Under the pieces are notes generated by a model, which worked only from the letters and a program-made list of their open reading frames with translations, was not told where the DNA came from and made no database searches. DNA of 64,000 nt from Peristeroidobacter soli (GTDB taxonomy: Bacteria; Pseudomonadota; Gammaproteobacteria; Steroidobacterales; Steroidobacteraceae): NCBI RefSeq assembly GCF_004138485.1, contig NZ_RYEV01000006.1, forward strand, positions 124,001-188,000, given 5' to 3'. Shown in pieces: positions 18,802 to 29,242 of the stretch. The stretch's first letter is position 1; every line of letters starts with the position of its first letter. The position numbers and the translations under genes are program-made.

Positions 18802-19851
18802 TCAACGACCCACGACCGCGGTCTTGGCGGGGGCGCCGGCGATCTCCCGGACCAGCTTCGGCACCAGGTAACCGGGCAGTCGGGCGGTCAGCTCCCGATG
18901 GAGCTCGAGCGCCCGCGCTTCGGGCAGGTCGAAATGGGCCGCGCCCCGCACTTTGTCTAATACATGGAGGTAATAAGGAAGGACGTGGGTCTCGAATAGC
19001 GCTTCACTTAATTCGGCCAGGGCGGCGACGCTGTCGTTGACCCCTTTGAGCAGCACCGACTGGTTCAGCAGTGTGACGCCGGCCGCCGACAGCTGCCGGC
19101 AGGCCCGGCGCACCGATTCGTCGATTTCCTGGGCATGGTTGGCGTGCATGACCACTACTTTCTGCAGCTGCACCCCCTGCAGCCAGTCGAGCAAGCCGCA
19201 ATCGATGCGCTCGGGGAGCACGATGGGATAGCGGGTGTGGACGCGCAGGCGGCGAATGTTGGGGATGGCCTGGAGCGCGTCGGTCAGCTGTTTGAGCCGT
19301 CGATCGCTCAGGCTCCACGGGTCGCCGCCACTCAGGATCACCTCGCTGATGCTCGGGTCGGCGCGCAGGTGCTCCAGGGCGCCGAGCCAGCCCTGTTGAA
19401 GCGCCGACTCCTCGCCATAGGGAAAATGCCGGCGAAAGCAGTACCGGCAATGAACCGCGCAGGCGCCCGTGGCCACGAGCAGCGCGCGGCCGTGGTACTT
19501 GTGCAATAAGCCCTGGGCGGCCCGTACGTCCATATCGCCGACCGGGTCGGTGACGAAGCCCTCGACTACCTGCGTTTCCGCGGCAACGGGCAAGACCTGG
19601 AGCAGCAGGGGATCGTTGGGATCGCCCTTGCGCATGCGAGCCACATAGCTTCGGGGCACTCGAAGGGCAAAGTCCTTGGCCGCGGCCACGGCCGGCAGCA
19701 CCAGGGCCGGATCGAGGTCGAGCAGGGTGCACAGCTCCCGGGGATCGGACACCGCGTCCGCCAGCAATTGCTGCCAGCCGGGGGCGGATGGGAGGGAAAC
19801 GGGGTCGAACTGGCTGGCCAACTGGTTTGCGTGGGAGGTTGCGGCTATCAT
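18802..19851 (-). CDS. epmB: EF-P beta-lysylation protein EpmB (lysine 2,3-aminomutase family)
   Basis: Predicted 349 aa. It converts L-alpha-lysine to (R)-beta-lysine for EF-P modification. The radical-SAM cluster is Cys131/135/138 in [10 protein letters not shown]. Further family marks are [11 protein letters not shown] and the PLP lysine region near the C-terminus. ATG 19851 was chosen because AGGG lies six bases upstream; a longer reading from 19896 adds 15 residues that run into the efp promoter region. It is divergent from efp, separated by 73 bases, an arrangement common in gammaproteobacteria. Confidence 0.93.
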   Translation of the reverse strand: MIAATSHANQLASQFDPVSLPSAPGWQQLLADAVSDPRELCTLLDLDPALVLPAVAAAKDFALRVPRSYVARMRKGDPNDPLLLQVLPVAAETQVVEGFVTDPVGDMDVRAAQGLLHKYHGRALLVATGACAVHCRYCFRRHFPYGEESALQQGWLGALEHLRADPSISEVILSGGDPWSLSDRRLKQLTDALQAIPNIRRLRVHTRYPIVLPERIDCGLLDWLQGVQLQKVVVMHANHAQEIDESVRRACRQLSAAGVTLLNQSVLLKGVNDSVAALAELSEALFETHVLPYYLHVLDKVRGAAHFDLPEARALELHRELTARLPGYLVPKLVREIAGAPAKTAVVGR

Positions 19852-19924
19852 CTGCGCCCTTTGCCGGGCCCCGCTGGATCCGCGGGACCGGTCCATTTTC
19901 GCAGACTTTAACCCTCGGTGCCCA

Positions 19925-20500
19925 ATGGCCAGTTACTCCACTAATGAATTCAAGTCGGGCGTCAAGATCTTGCTTGAAGGGACCCCGTATTCCATCGTCG
20001 AAAACGAGATGGTCAAACCCGGCAAGGGCCAGGCGTTCAATCGCGTCAAAGTGCGCAATCTGAAGAACGGCAAGGTGACCGAGCGCACGTTCAAGTCCGG
20101 CGACACGGCCGAGGCGGCCGACGTGGTCGAGACCGAGATGCAGTATCTGTACACCGACGGCGAGTTCTGGACCTTCATGAATCCGGAGTCGTTCGAGCAG
20201 TACACCGCCGGTAAGGAAGCGCTGGGCGACGGCGCGATCTGGTTGAAGGACGGCATGAACTGCACCGTCATGCTGTGGAACGGCGAGCCGCTCAACGTCA
20301 CGCCGCCGGCGCACGTCGAGCTCAAGGTCATCGAGACCGACCCGGGCCTGCGCGGTGACACCGCAACCGGCGGCGGCAAGCCCGCCAAGCTGGAAACCGG
20401 CGCCACGGTGCGCGTCCCGCTGTTCATCGACCAGGGTGAATACATCCGCGTCGACACCCGCACCGCCGAGTACATCGCTCGCGCGAAGGCGCCGGCGTAA
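19925..20500 (+). CDS. efp: Translation elongation factor P
   Basis: Predicted 191 aa (E. coli 188). It binds stalled ribosomes and rescues polyproline synthesis. The loop PGKGQ carries Lys34, the residue that EpmA and EpmB beta-lysylate; both enzymes are encoded in this window. Domain I ([12 protein letters not shown]...) is followed by OB-fold domains II and III, with [13 protein letters not shown] at the C-terminus. The start is fixed by homology to the usual N-terminus, although the frame is open further upstream. The neighbouring fimV, rich in Pro-containing linkers, is a plausible client. Confidence 0.97.
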   Translation: MASYSTNEFKSGVKILLEGTPYSIVENEMVKPGKGQAFNRVKVRNLKNGKVTERTFKSGDTAEAADVVETEMQYLYTDGEFWTFMNPESFEQYTAGKEALGDGAIWLKDGMNCTVMLWNGEPLNVTPPAHVELKVIETDPGLRGDTATGGGKPAKLETGATVRVPLFIDQGEYIRVDTRTAEYIARAKAPA

Positions 20501-20521
20501 GAAGACGATCTTTCTCGCACG

Positions 20522-20543
20522 CCGAGGTGGCATCCCACCTCGG
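20522..20543. terminator. Hairpin between efp and msrC
   Basis: Perfect 9-base arms CCGAGGTGG (20522-20530) and CCACCTCGG (20535-20543) enclose a 4-base loop, 22 bases after the efp stop and 22 bases before the convergent msrC stop. It probably serves both genes; no T tract follows. Confidence 0.55.
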
Positions 20544-20564
20544 TGTCATGCCGACCCGTTCGGC

Positions 20565-21044
20565 TTAGTTTGACAGCAGCGCGGTCACGAACTGCTCCAA
20601 TCCCTTCCTATCCTCTTCGTCGAAGCGCGCGACGTTGGGGCTGTCGAGGTCGAGCACGCCGATCACTTCGCCGTTCTTGATCATCGGCACCACGATTTCC
20701 GAATTCGATGCCGCGTCACAGGCGATGTGACCAGGAAACTCGTGCACGTCGCGCACGAGCTGAGTCTTGCGCTGAGCGGCGGCAGTTCCACACACGCCCT
20801 TGCCCATCGCAATACGCACGCACGCAGGTTTGCCCTGAAACGGGCCGACGACCAGCTCGCCGTCTTTGAGTAAATAAAAACCCGCCCAGTTCAAATCGGG
20901 CAGCGAGTGATATATCAGCGCGGCGCTGTTGGCGAGATTGGCGATCCAATCAGTTTCGCCCGTAAGCAAACCACGCAGCTCTTCGACTAGTTGCCGATAA
21001 AGCACTGACTTTGGTTGGGTTGGGTCGATGTGGCTTTCGTGCAT
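20565..21044 (-). CDS. msrC: Free methionine-(R)-sulfoxide reductase (GAF domain)
   Basis: Predicted 159 aa, single GAF domain. It reduces free Met-R-sulfoxide with thioredoxin. The three conserved cysteines are Cys75 (KPACVRI), Cys85 (GKGVCGTAAA) and Cys109 (GHIACDAASNSE), followed by EIVVPM, matching the E. coli fRMsr layout. The start ATG at 21044 gives the usual N-terminus. It is convergent with efp. Confidence 0.9.
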   Translation of the reverse strand: MHESHIDPTQPKSVLYRQLVEELRGLLTGETDWIANLANSAALIYHSLPDLNWAGFYLLKDGELVVGPFQGKPACVRIAMGKGVCGTAAAQRKTQLVRDVHEFPGHIACDAASNSEIVVPMIKNGEVIGVLDLDSPNVARFDEEDRKGLEQFVTALLSN

Positions 21045-21170
21045 GGTGCAACTCGAACATTACAAGTGTGGGCATTGTACTCCCCAGTGTGATTCTGCTT
21101 CTTCAGCATTACTCGCCGCGCGTGTACGCTGCGCACGGCTCAACTTGTAACAAACTTCAGCGGACGAACT

Positions 21171-23768
21171 ATGGAGCCGGGAGTCAGCCCCGAGCCTGCG
21201 CCCAGCGCGGCTCATGATCCCACCGTGGATCATCCAAACCCTGCAGGGACGATCCGGCGCGAACTGCCGCCTGGCGAAATTGTCGGCCGCTATCGCATCG
21301 TGCGCCTGCTCGGGCGCGGTGGCATGGGATCGGTATATTTCGCCGAACGTGCCGACGAGGAATATCAACAGTCGGTGGCGTTGAAGGTCGTCGAGTGGTG
21401 CCCTGCCGTCACGGATCTCGCCGGTCGCTTCCGCGCCGAGCGCCAGATTCTTGCTCGCCTGACGCACGAGAACATCGCGCGTCTGCTCGACGGCGGTCAG
21501 ATGTCGGATGGCACGCCGTACCTGGTGATGGAGCACATCGACGGCACGCGCATCGATCACTACTGCAAGCTCGGCCGGCTCGGTATCGAAGCCAGGCTCA
21601 AGTTGATGCAGCAAGTGTGCGCGAGCGTGCAGTACGCGCATCAGAACCTCGTGATCCATCGGGATCTGAAGCCGTCGAACATCCTGGTGACGGATCAGGG
21701 CGTGGTGAAGCTGCTGGACTTCGGTGTCGCCAAGCTGCTGAGCGCGGATCACGGCAGCGATCCTTCGTTGACGCAGCAGATCGATCGCGTGTTGACGCCG
21801 GATCATGCGAGCCCGGAGCAGTTGCTCGGCCAACCGGTCGGCACGACATCGGACATCTACGCGCTTGGCGTGCTGCTGTATGAGCTGCTGAGCGGCAAGC
21901 GTCCGTTCGAGTTCGCGAATCTGTCGCTGAGTGAGATCACTCGAATCGTCGGCCTCACCAGTCCCGCGCCACCGAGTGCGCGCATCCGCACTGAAACGGA
22001 TCGACGCGGACTCGCCAATGCGGTGCGCGGCGATCTCGATAACATCGTGCTCAAAGCGATGCATCGTGATCCGAACCGTCGGTATGCATCCGCAGCGGCG
22101 CTTTCGGCGGACATTCAGAACTATCTCGATGGCCGACCGGTGCAGGCGCGGCCGGATACCGTCACGTATCGCGCGCGCAAGTTCCTGCGTCGGAATGCGT
22201 GGGCGGTCGCGGGAGTGATGGCGTCGGTGGTGATGATCGTGACGCTCATCTCGTTCTATACCGTTCGGCTCTCCGAAGAACGCGACATCGCGCAACGCGA
22301 GCGCAAAGCCGCCGACACCGTTGCCGAGTTCATGATCGACGTGTTCCGTCGCGCCAATCCCAACGAGACACGCGGCGCCGAAGTCTCCGCGCGCGCTGCG
22401 CTCGACGCCGCAGCTGCTCGTATCGATCGAGACCTGAGCAACGAGCCGCGATTGCGTCTCGCGCTCATGCGCAAGATGGGGCAGTCATACAGCGGTTTGG
22501 GATTGATGCCCGAAGCGTTGAGCTTGATGGAGCGGCAAGTGAGTGTAGCCCGGTCGCTGTTCGGTGAGACGGACGTCGAGCTGGCGCGCGCGTTGGAAGC
22601 GCTCGGTCACGTGCATCACTCGATGTCCAAGTTCATTCTCGCCGAGCAGGTCTTCGGTGAAGCGGAGTTGATCCGCATTCGATTGGGATTGGAGCACGAC
22701 GCCGAATGGGTGCGCTTGCTCCACGCCATTGCGACCAACTTACGCGCGGAGCAGCGGTTCGAGGACGCGATCAAATATCACCTGCGAGCCGAGGAGGGCG
22801 CGAGGGCGCTGCCGGAATCGGAGCATGCAACGCTGGGCAACGTATTGCAGGGGTTTGCATTCACGTACGGTGAGTCCGGCGACTATGTCCATGCCGAACG
22901 CTATGCGCGTGAAGCATTGCCGTTGTTGGAAGGCGCGGTTTACGAAGGTCACGACCTGTACGGCAATGGCTTGAACACGCTGGGCAACATCCTGCGTCGC
23001 CAGTACAAGATCGCGGAGGCCGAGCCGTTGTTTCGTCGCTTCGTCGCGCGACAGACCGAGATGCTCGGCAAGAATCATTTCCTCGTTGCCCGCGCGCAGA
23101 ACAATCTTGCGACGCTGTTACGAGCGAAGGCCGATTACAAAGGCGCGGAGGAGGCGCTGCTCGAAGCATTGCGCATCTACGAGTCGGGCCGCGAGCCGGA
23201 TCAGTTGGACCTTGCCATCGCACATCACAATCTGGCCGGCGTGTATCGGGAAGCCGGCGACTTCGCGCACGCGCTCGAGCACGCCGATATAGCGATCGCG
23301 TGGAAGCGGGAAGCGGTCGGGCCCGGGAGCCCGCAGTTGGTGAGCTCATTGCTGGAGCGCGCCGGTGCCTTGCGCGAGTTGGGCAAGTTCGCCGATGCGC
23401 ACGTCGCGCTGGCGGAAGCGGAGACGATCGCGGCTCAGCGTTTCGATCGGAAGGATCGCCGTCATGTGATGGTCGCCATCGAGCGCGGTCGTTTGAATTT
23501 CGTCACCGGCAAGACGACGGAGGCGCAACGGGATTTCGAAGACGCCATCGCGAGCTTGCGCAAGCAGGACGAACCCGCGCGGCTCGCCGAGGCGCTGTGC
23601 AACCTGGCCGAGCTGCGTAGCGATGCCGGTGACATGTCGGGTGCGCGAACCCTGCTCGATGAAGCGGCGACATTGCGTCAGAAGATCATGCCGGCGACGC
23701 ATCCCGCGCTGGCGGCCGTGCAACGTCAGTTGAGTGCCCTCAAGGGAGTCGCGGCCACCGCTCCCTGA
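21171..23768 (+). CDS. Membrane Ser/Thr protein kinase with TPR-like C-terminal repeats
   Basis: Predicted 865 aa. The Hanks-type kinase domain (~40-310) is complete: glycine loop GRGGMGSVYFAE, Lys72, HRDLKPSN with Asp165 and Asn170, and DFG Asp183. A single membrane segment at about residues 343-363 (AVAGVMASVVMIVTLISFYTV) follows. The remaining ~480 residues are tetratricopeptide-like, with repeated units such as LGNVLQGFAFTYGESGDYVHAE and NNLATLLRAKADYKGAEEAL. The kinase would face the cytoplasm and the repeats the periplasm. Target and ligand are unknown; no obvious partner phosphatase is nearby. Confidence 0.9.
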   Translation: MEPGVSPEPAPSAAHDPTVDHPNPAGTIRRELPPGEIVGRYRIVRLLGRGGMGSVYFAERADEEYQQSVALKVVEWCPAVTDLAGRFRAERQILARLTHENIARLLDGGQMSDGTPYLVMEHIDGTRIDHYCKLGRLGIEARLKLMQQVCASVQYAHQNLVIHRDLKPSNILVTDQGVVKLLDFGVAKLLSADHGSDPSLTQQIDRVLTPDHASPEQLLGQPVGTTSDIYALGVLLYELLSGKRPFEFANLSLSEITRIVGLTSPAPPSARIRTETDRRGLANAVRGDLDNIVLKAMHRDPNRRYASAAALSADIQNYLDGRPVQARPDTVTYRARKFLRRNAWAVAGVMASVVMIVTLISFYTVRLSEERDIAQRERKAADTVAEFMIDVFRRANPNETRGAEVSARAALDAAAARIDRDLSNEPRLRLALMRKMGQSYSGLGLMPEALSLMERQVSVARSLFGETDVELARALEALGHVHHSMSKFILAEQVFGEAELIRIRLGLEHDAEWVRLLHAIATNLRAEQRFEDAIKYHLRAEEGARALPESEHATLGNVLQGFAFTYGESGDYVHAERYAREALPLLEGAVYEGHDLYGNGLNTLGNILRRQYKIAEAEPLFRRFVARQTEMLGKNHFLVARAQNNLATLLRAKADYKGAEEALLEALRIYESGREPDQLDLAIAHHNLAGVYREAGDFAHALEHADIAIAWKREAVGPGSPQLVSSLLERAGALRELGKFADAHVALAEAETIAAQRFDRKDRRHVMVAIERGRLNFVTGKTTEAQRDFEDAIASLRKQDEPARLAEALCNLAELRSDAGDMSGARTLLDEAATLRQKIMPATHPALAAVQRQLSALKGVAATAP

Positions 23769-23900
23769 TTCTGCGCCCTTGTCGAGGGCTGCGGCGAAGC
23801 GCATCTTTGGGCAATGATTCTGCGGCTTCGGATTACCGCCTCGCGCCGGTTGGCGACGACAATGCGTGCCGTGACGATCAGTTGAACCATCGAGGTCACC

Positions 23901-24884
<984 letters not shown>

Positions 24885-24928
24885 TCCGGCGTGGTGGCGA
24901 GGCATTCGCGGAGTTAGTGGGGCGCCGA

Positions 24929-25885
24929 TCAGGCGCGGTCGAACGGAAACGCGAGTACGGCGTCGATATGTTTGGCGCCGGTCGCGCACATCACGAGGCG
25001 GTCGAAGCCCAGCGCGACGCCGGAGCATTCCGGCAAGCCGTGGTCGAGCGCCGCCAGGAATCGTTCATCCATCGGCATGGGCGGCAATCCGCGTTCAGCG
25101 CGCCCGGCGAGATCGCGTTCGAACCGGGCGCGCTGTTCGGTGGCATTGGCCAACTCGTGGAAGCCATTGCACAGCTCGAGCCCGTCCAAATACGCCTCGA
25201 AGCGCGAGGCGACCGGCCCGCGAATTTGCGCAAGCGCGGCTTGTGAAGCAGGGTAGTCGTAGATGAACGTCAGTCGGTCATGACCGAGCTGCGGGCCGAC
25301 CAGGACGCCCATGATCAGGTCCAGGCACGCGTCGCGATCGTTTCTCACATCGCGCGGCACTTCGATGCCGGCACTCTCCAGCCGCGCGATCAGTACGGCG
25401 ATTGGATCGTCGAACGGATCAATGCCTGTATGCAGATGCACGGCTTCCCGATAGGTGAGTCGTTCGGAGCGATCGAACGCGCGTGAGGGCGGCAGCATCG
25501 CGCCGATCAACCGTTCGACGTCCGACATCAATGCGTGATGATCCATGCCGAGTCGGTACCACTCGATCATGGTGAATTCGGGATTGTGGGAGCGGCCACT
25601 CTCGCCGTCGCGATAGACCTTGCAGACCTGCCAGATGTCGCCGCAGCCGGCGGCCAGCAGACGCTTCATCGCGTACTCGGGCGAGGTGTGCAGGAAGGTT
25701 TGTCGACCGATGGTGGTCGCAGCGACGCTGGCCAGATGCACATCCGTCACGGCGGCCGAGCTGATGGTCGGCGTGTCGACTTCCAGCGCGCGAGTGGCGG
25801 TGAAATATTCGCGCGCGGCTCGCAGCATCGAGGCGCGAATCTCGAGCGTCGCGATGGGCGCCGTCGGGCGCCAGTCGTTACTCAT
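24929..25885 (-). CDS. epmA: EF-P beta-lysine ligase EpmA
   Basis: Predicted 318 aa, a stand-alone class II LysRS-like catalytic core without anticodon-binding domain. It attaches beta-lysine to EF-P Lys34. Seen: TSPEYAMKRLLAAG, YRDGESGRSHNPEFTMIEWYR-type motif 2, and motif 3 in ECSGVALGFDRLVM. The start ATG at 25885 overlaps the psd stop by four bases (ATGA), so it is coupled to psd. A longer upstream reading is the psd coding region in another frame. With efp and epmB at 18.8-20.5 kb, the modification pathway is nearly complete here; the hydroxylase EpmC is not in the window. Confidence 0.94.
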   Translation of the reverse strand: MSNDWRPTAPIATLEIRASMLRAAREYFTATRALEVDTPTISSAAVTDVHLASVAATTIGRQTFLHTSPEYAMKRLLAAGCGDIWQVCKVYRDGESGRSHNPEFTMIEWYRLGMDHHALMSDVERLIGAMLPPSRAFDRSERLTYREAVHLHTGIDPFDDPIAVLIARLESAGIEVPRDVRNDRDACLDLIMGVLVGPQLGHDRLTFIYDYPASQAALAQIRGPVASRFEAYLDGLELCNGFHELANATEQRARFERDLAGRAERGLPPMPMDERFLAALDHGLPECSGVALGFDRLVMCATGAKHIDAVLAFPFDRA

Positions 25886-26763
25886 TGCGAGACCCGCGCG
25901 ATCGGGCGGCCCAGCTGCACGGTCGAGTTCGGCAGCAACGACGCATCCCAGTGAATGCGGCCGCGCTCGAACAACAGCACCACGGTCGAGCCCATGTTGA
26001 AGCGGCCCAGCTCCTCGCCCTTGTCGAACCCTCGTCCCACGCCCTTGGCAATGATCTCCGGCTGCTTGCGACGGCGCGGCGGCGGATTCACTTCGCCACA
26101 ATGGACAGTCTCGATGCTGCCCACGTGCAGCGCGCCCACCAGAATGACGGCGACCCGTCCGATCGACGTGGTGAACTCACAAATCAAACGTTCATTGCGT
26201 GCAAACACTCGTGGCACGGCCCGTGCCGTCGACGCGTTCACGCTGAACAGCTCACCCGGCACATAGATGTTCTTCACCGCCGTGCCTGCGTACGGCATGT
26301 GAATGCGGTGATAGTTGTACGGCGCGAGATAGATGCACGCAAAGCTGCCGTTGCGATAGGTCGCGATGGACTCCTCATCGCCGGCCAGCAGTTCCTGCAG
26401 CGTGTAGTGCTGTCCTTTGGCCTGCAGGATCGACTCGTTCAACAGATCGCCGACCTGACTCACGGTGCCATCGACCGGGCTGACGACGAATTCCTGTTCG
26501 ATGGCGATCGGGCGAACGCCGGGCTTCAGCGCGCGCGTGAAGAAGTCATTGAACGTGCGATACGCAAACGGATCGGGCTGCGCCGCCTCGGCCATGTTGA
26601 TATCGAACAGGTTCAGGAAGATGCGCAGGAACGTGTTCTTGACGAACGGGGACGGGCTGCGCGTGATCGAGTAGATCACGCGCGACATCAAATGCTTTGG
26701 CAGGACGTACTGAAGCGCGGCGAACAGCCGGTCGCCGGTACTGACCTCGGGTACTTCGCTCAT
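25882..26763 (-). CDS. psd: Phosphatidylserine decarboxylase
   Basis: Predicted 293 aa. It makes phosphatidylethanolamine at the inner membrane. Seen: the conserved RTFNDFFTRALKPG, SPVDGTVSQVG, YLAPYNYHRIHMPYAG, and the self-cleavage site FNMGSTVVLLF near the C-terminus, where cleavage before Ser259 would create the pyruvoyl group. The motif is MGST rather than the common LGST; the Gly-Ser-Thr core is intact. The start overlaps the upstream sco stop by four bases, and its stop overlaps epmA, forming one minus-strand operon. Confidence 0.95.
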   Translation of the reverse strand: MSEVPEVSTGDRLFAALQYVLPKHLMSRVIYSITRSPSPFVKNTFLRIFLNLFDINMAEAAQPDPFAYRTFNDFFTRALKPGVRPIAIEQEFVVSPVDGTVSQVGDLLNESILQAKGQHYTLQELLAGDEESIATYRNGSFACIYLAPYNYHRIHMPYAGTAVKNIYVPGELFSVNASTARAVPRVFARNERLICEFTTSIGRVAVILVGALHVGSIETVHCGEVNPPPRRRKQPEIIAKGVGRGFDKGEELGRFNMGSTVVLLFERGRIHWDASLLPNSTVQLGRPIARVSQ

Positions 26764-27398
26764 GTGGACGGCGGATAGGCGGCCACGATGGCGCGATAGT
26801 CTTCGGCGATGATGGGGACTTCGTGTGGTGTCGAGGACAGGGCTCGCAGCGCGCCGTTCGGATCGACCAGGAAGATCGCAGCAGAGTGATCGACCGTGTA
26901 GTTGCCGCCCGGCTGCTCCGAGATCGCGACGGGCACGCCCATCTTCAGCGCGAACTCATGAATGGCATTCTGTTCGCCGGTGATGCCGGTGAACGTGGGG
27001 CTGAACGATTTCACGTACTGCGCCAGGCGCTCGGGCGTGTCGCGCTTGGGGTCGACCGAGACCAGCACGATGTGCGGTCGTTGTTCGGTCGGCATGTCGG
27101 CGAGCTTCTTCTCCACCTGCGCCAGCAGCGCGAGCGTCGTCGGGCACACATCCGGGCAGGACGTGAAGCCGAAGAACAGAATGCTCCAGTGGCCGCGCAG
27201 CTGTTCCTGGCCGAAGGGTTTGCCCTGCTCGTCGATGAACGCCATCGGGGGCAGCGGCCGGGCCGGATCGATCAGCGTGGCCTTGGCCAGGGTCGGGCCG
27301 CCGGAGCGATCCAGCAGTGCACGCGATAACAGCATGCCGGCCGCTATCGCTACAATACCGACCAACGCCGCGAGTCCTATCGTTTTTGCTCGATTCAT
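26760..27398 (-). CDS. SCO1/SenC family copper chaperone/thiol protein
   Basis: Predicted 212 aa. The N-terminal membrane anchor (residues ~7-25, IGLAALVGIVAIAAGMLL) is followed by a periplasmic thioredoxin-fold domain. Copper ligands: Cys81 and Cys85 in SCPDVCP and His171 in VDHSAA. Family knowledge: it helps assemble the CuA site of cytochrome c oxidase or acts as a thiol reductant. The start ATG at 27398 fixes the lipoprotein-free N-terminus; the open frame further upstream is antisense to prmB. Divergent from prmB with a 27-base gap. Confidence 0.9.
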   Translation of the reverse strand: MNRAKTIGLAALVGIVAIAAGMLLSRALLDRSGGPTLAKATLIDPARPLPPMAFIDEQGKPFGQEQLRGHWSILFFGFTSCPDVCPTTLALLAQVEKKLADMPTEQRPHIVLVSVDPKRDTPERLAQYVKSFSPTFTGITGEQNAIHEFALKMGVPVAISEQPGGNYTVDHSAAIFLVDPNGALRALSSTPHEVPIIAEDYRAIVAAYPPST

Positions 27399-27425
27399 TT
27401 GTCTCCTCGTGGCGCGAAGTATCGC

Positions 27426-28463
27426 ATGCCCGCCAAGAAATCCGCCTCCAGGAAGTCCACCGCCAAGCTGCGCGCCGTCCCCGGCCGCGCCGCCTCGACC
27501 AAGCCCAGCGCGAAGAAGTCCGGGACGCCAATTGCCGCGAAACGCGAGCGGGTGGCCGCGGTATCGCCGATCGCGGGCGCGCCCGAGCCTGTAACAGTGG
27601 CCCAGCTCATCAGCTTCGCCGCCGAGCGCTTCGCGCACGCCGAGCTCTGGTTCGGGCATGGCACCGACAACGCGGTCGACGAGGCCGCCGAGCTGGTGTT
27701 TTTCGCCGCCGGCCTGCGGCATGACGACGCCGACGAAGTGTACGGCCAGACGCTCAAAGCCGCGCAGCGGAGCAAGGCGCTGGGGTTGATTGAGCGGCGG
27801 ATTCGCGAGCGCATACCCGCGGCCTATCTCACGCATCGCATGTGGTTCGCGGGCCATGAGTTCTACGTCGACGATCGCGTGCTGGTGCCGCGCTCGCCGA
27901 TTGCCGAGCTGATCCGCGCGCGCTTTCGCCCGTGGATCGATCCCGCCAAGGTTCGCCGCATCGTCGATATCGGCACGGGCTCGGGCTGTATCGCGATTGC
28001 CAGCGCGCTGGCGTTTCCGAAAGCAAAGGTCGATGCGGCGGATCTGTCGCCCGACGCGTTGGCGGTGACGCGCAAGAACATCGAGCGTCATTCCGTTCAG
28101 GAGCGAGTGCGCGCCGTGAAGTCGGACGTGTTCGACGGATTGAAGGACGAGCGCTACGACGTGATCGTTTCCAATCCGCCCTACGTCGGCGACGAAGAGC
28201 TGGCGGGCCTGCCCGAGGAATATCGCCGCGAACCGGTGATGGGCCTGCACGGCGGCCCCGACGGCCTCGACATCGTGCACCGGATCATCGACCAAGCCGC
28301 CGCGCATCTGCAGCCCCACGGAATATTGATCGTCGAAGTAGGCAATTCCGAGGACGCGCTGGCCGCAGCCCGCCCCAAAATGCCGTTCACCTGGCTCGAA
28401 TTCGAGCACGGCGGCGGCGGGGTGTTCCTGCTGACCCGCGCGCAGCTACAAGAATCACGATAA
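27426..28463 (+). CDS. prmB: Ribosomal protein uL3 N5-glutamine methyltransferase
   Basis: Predicted 345 aa. It methylates a Gln of ribosomal protein L3. SAM-binding motif VDIGTGSGCIAIA and catalytic SNPPYVGDEE are present; FFAAGLRHDDADEV and AAYLTHRMWFAG are typical PrmB stretches. ATG 27426 is preferred over a TTG at 27399. The first ~45 residues are a Lys/Ala/Ser-rich basic extension beyond the usual ~310 aa, of unknown role. aroC lies downstream, the usual gammaproteobacterial order, with one small gene inserted. Confidence 0.92.
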   Translation: MPAKKSASRKSTAKLRAVPGRAASTKPSAKKSGTPIAAKRERVAAVSPIAGAPEPVTVAQLISFAAERFAHAELWFGHGTDNAVDEAAELVFFAAGLRHDDADEVYGQTLKAAQRSKALGLIERRIRERIPAAYLTHRMWFAGHEFYVDDRVLVPRSPIAELIRARFRPWIDPAKVRRIVDIGTGSGCIAIASALAFPKAKVDAADLSPDALAVTRKNIERHSVQERVRAVKSDVFDGLKDERYDVIVSNPPYVGDEELAGLPEEYRREPVMGLHGGPDGLDIVHRIIDQAAAHLQPHGILIVEVGNSEDALAAARPKMPFTWLEFEHGGGGVFLLTRAQLQESR

Positions 28464-28478
28464 CTGGATGGCAAGCTA

Positions 28479-29144
28479 ATGACCGGGATGTCGGACCCGA
28501 GCTTGGGTGAAGGGACGCAGCGATGGCCTCTCTGGCGCTGGATACTGCTGGTGGTGCTCGGGCTCGTCGCGGTTCAGTCGATCACCATCACGTTGCCCAT
28601 TCGCGGGCGCGTTCTCGATGAAGCGACCGGAAAACCAGTTGTGCGAGCGGCAGTGGTGGCCCTTTGGCAACTCGATGCTTACGGTTTTGAGCATACGCCT
28701 GCAGGGGCGGTAAGGATGGCCGAGGCGCTTACCGATGAGGATGGCGTGTTTCGGATTCCAATAGCAGTCATGATTCATCTGCCGCTGCTGCCTTTCTCGC
28801 CGCTGGCACGCTCGGACACGAGCATGCCGGAGCTCATATTTGTGGCTGACGGCTACTACCCGGAATCTGCGAGCAATGTAAGGTCGTGGATCAGCGAGCG
28901 GGAACCCGCATCCGGGTTCTTGTCCCTGCGCACTTCATCTCTTGAGAGAGCGGAGCATCGCCTGACGCCAGTTAACTCAGAGCGTGCACGAGCTCAGCGC
29001 CGAAACTATGTGGGCGATTTGGGCTGGGTGAGTAGCGCAATCCAGATGGCCGCGGGCACTTGCGCCAAGCGCCTGTTCTGCAAGGGCGACCGTCTCGTAC
29101 ACACGTGGAACGCGCTCGAGCGCGGCGGGTTGTGCATGCGATAG
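28479..29144 (+). CDS. Hypothetical membrane-anchored protein with Ig-like/carboxypeptidase-regulatory-like domain
   Basis: Predicted 221 aa. The N-terminal hydrophobic segment WILLVVLGLVAVQSITITL (about 20-38) is followed by IRGRVLDEATGKPVVRAAVVALW, a pattern seen in carboxypeptidase regulatory-like beta-sandwich domains, and by TDEDGVFRIPI. The rest, including ADGYYPES and a charged tail, is not recognised. It would be anchored with the domain in the periplasm. Starts at 28479 or 28488. It lies 15 bases after prmB and 98 bases before aroC, breaking the common prmB-aroC pairing. No function is assigned. Confidence 0.6.
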   Translation: MTGMSDPSLGEGTQRWPLWRWILLVVLGLVAVQSITITLPIRGRVLDEATGKPVVRAAVVALWQLDAYGFEHTPAGAVRMAEALTDEDGVFRIPIAVMIHLPLLPFSPLARSDTSMPELIFVADGYYPESASNVRSWISEREPASGFLSLRTSSLERAEHRLTPVNSERARAQRRNYVGDLGWVSSAIQMAAGTCAKRLFCKGDRLVHTWNALERGGLCMR

Positions 29145-29242
29145 CGCCAGATTCGGGCCAGTCCACAGCGCGGTCGATGCCAATAAGTGGTTAGAATCCC
29201 TCGTTCTTTGACCACACTCGGTCTTCAGCCAGTCGCAGCGAC

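Noticed and set aside
16714-18960. Long plus-strand open frame opposite fimX
   Set aside because: It is antisense to fimX with low-complexity composition, and lacks a supported RBS or family motif.
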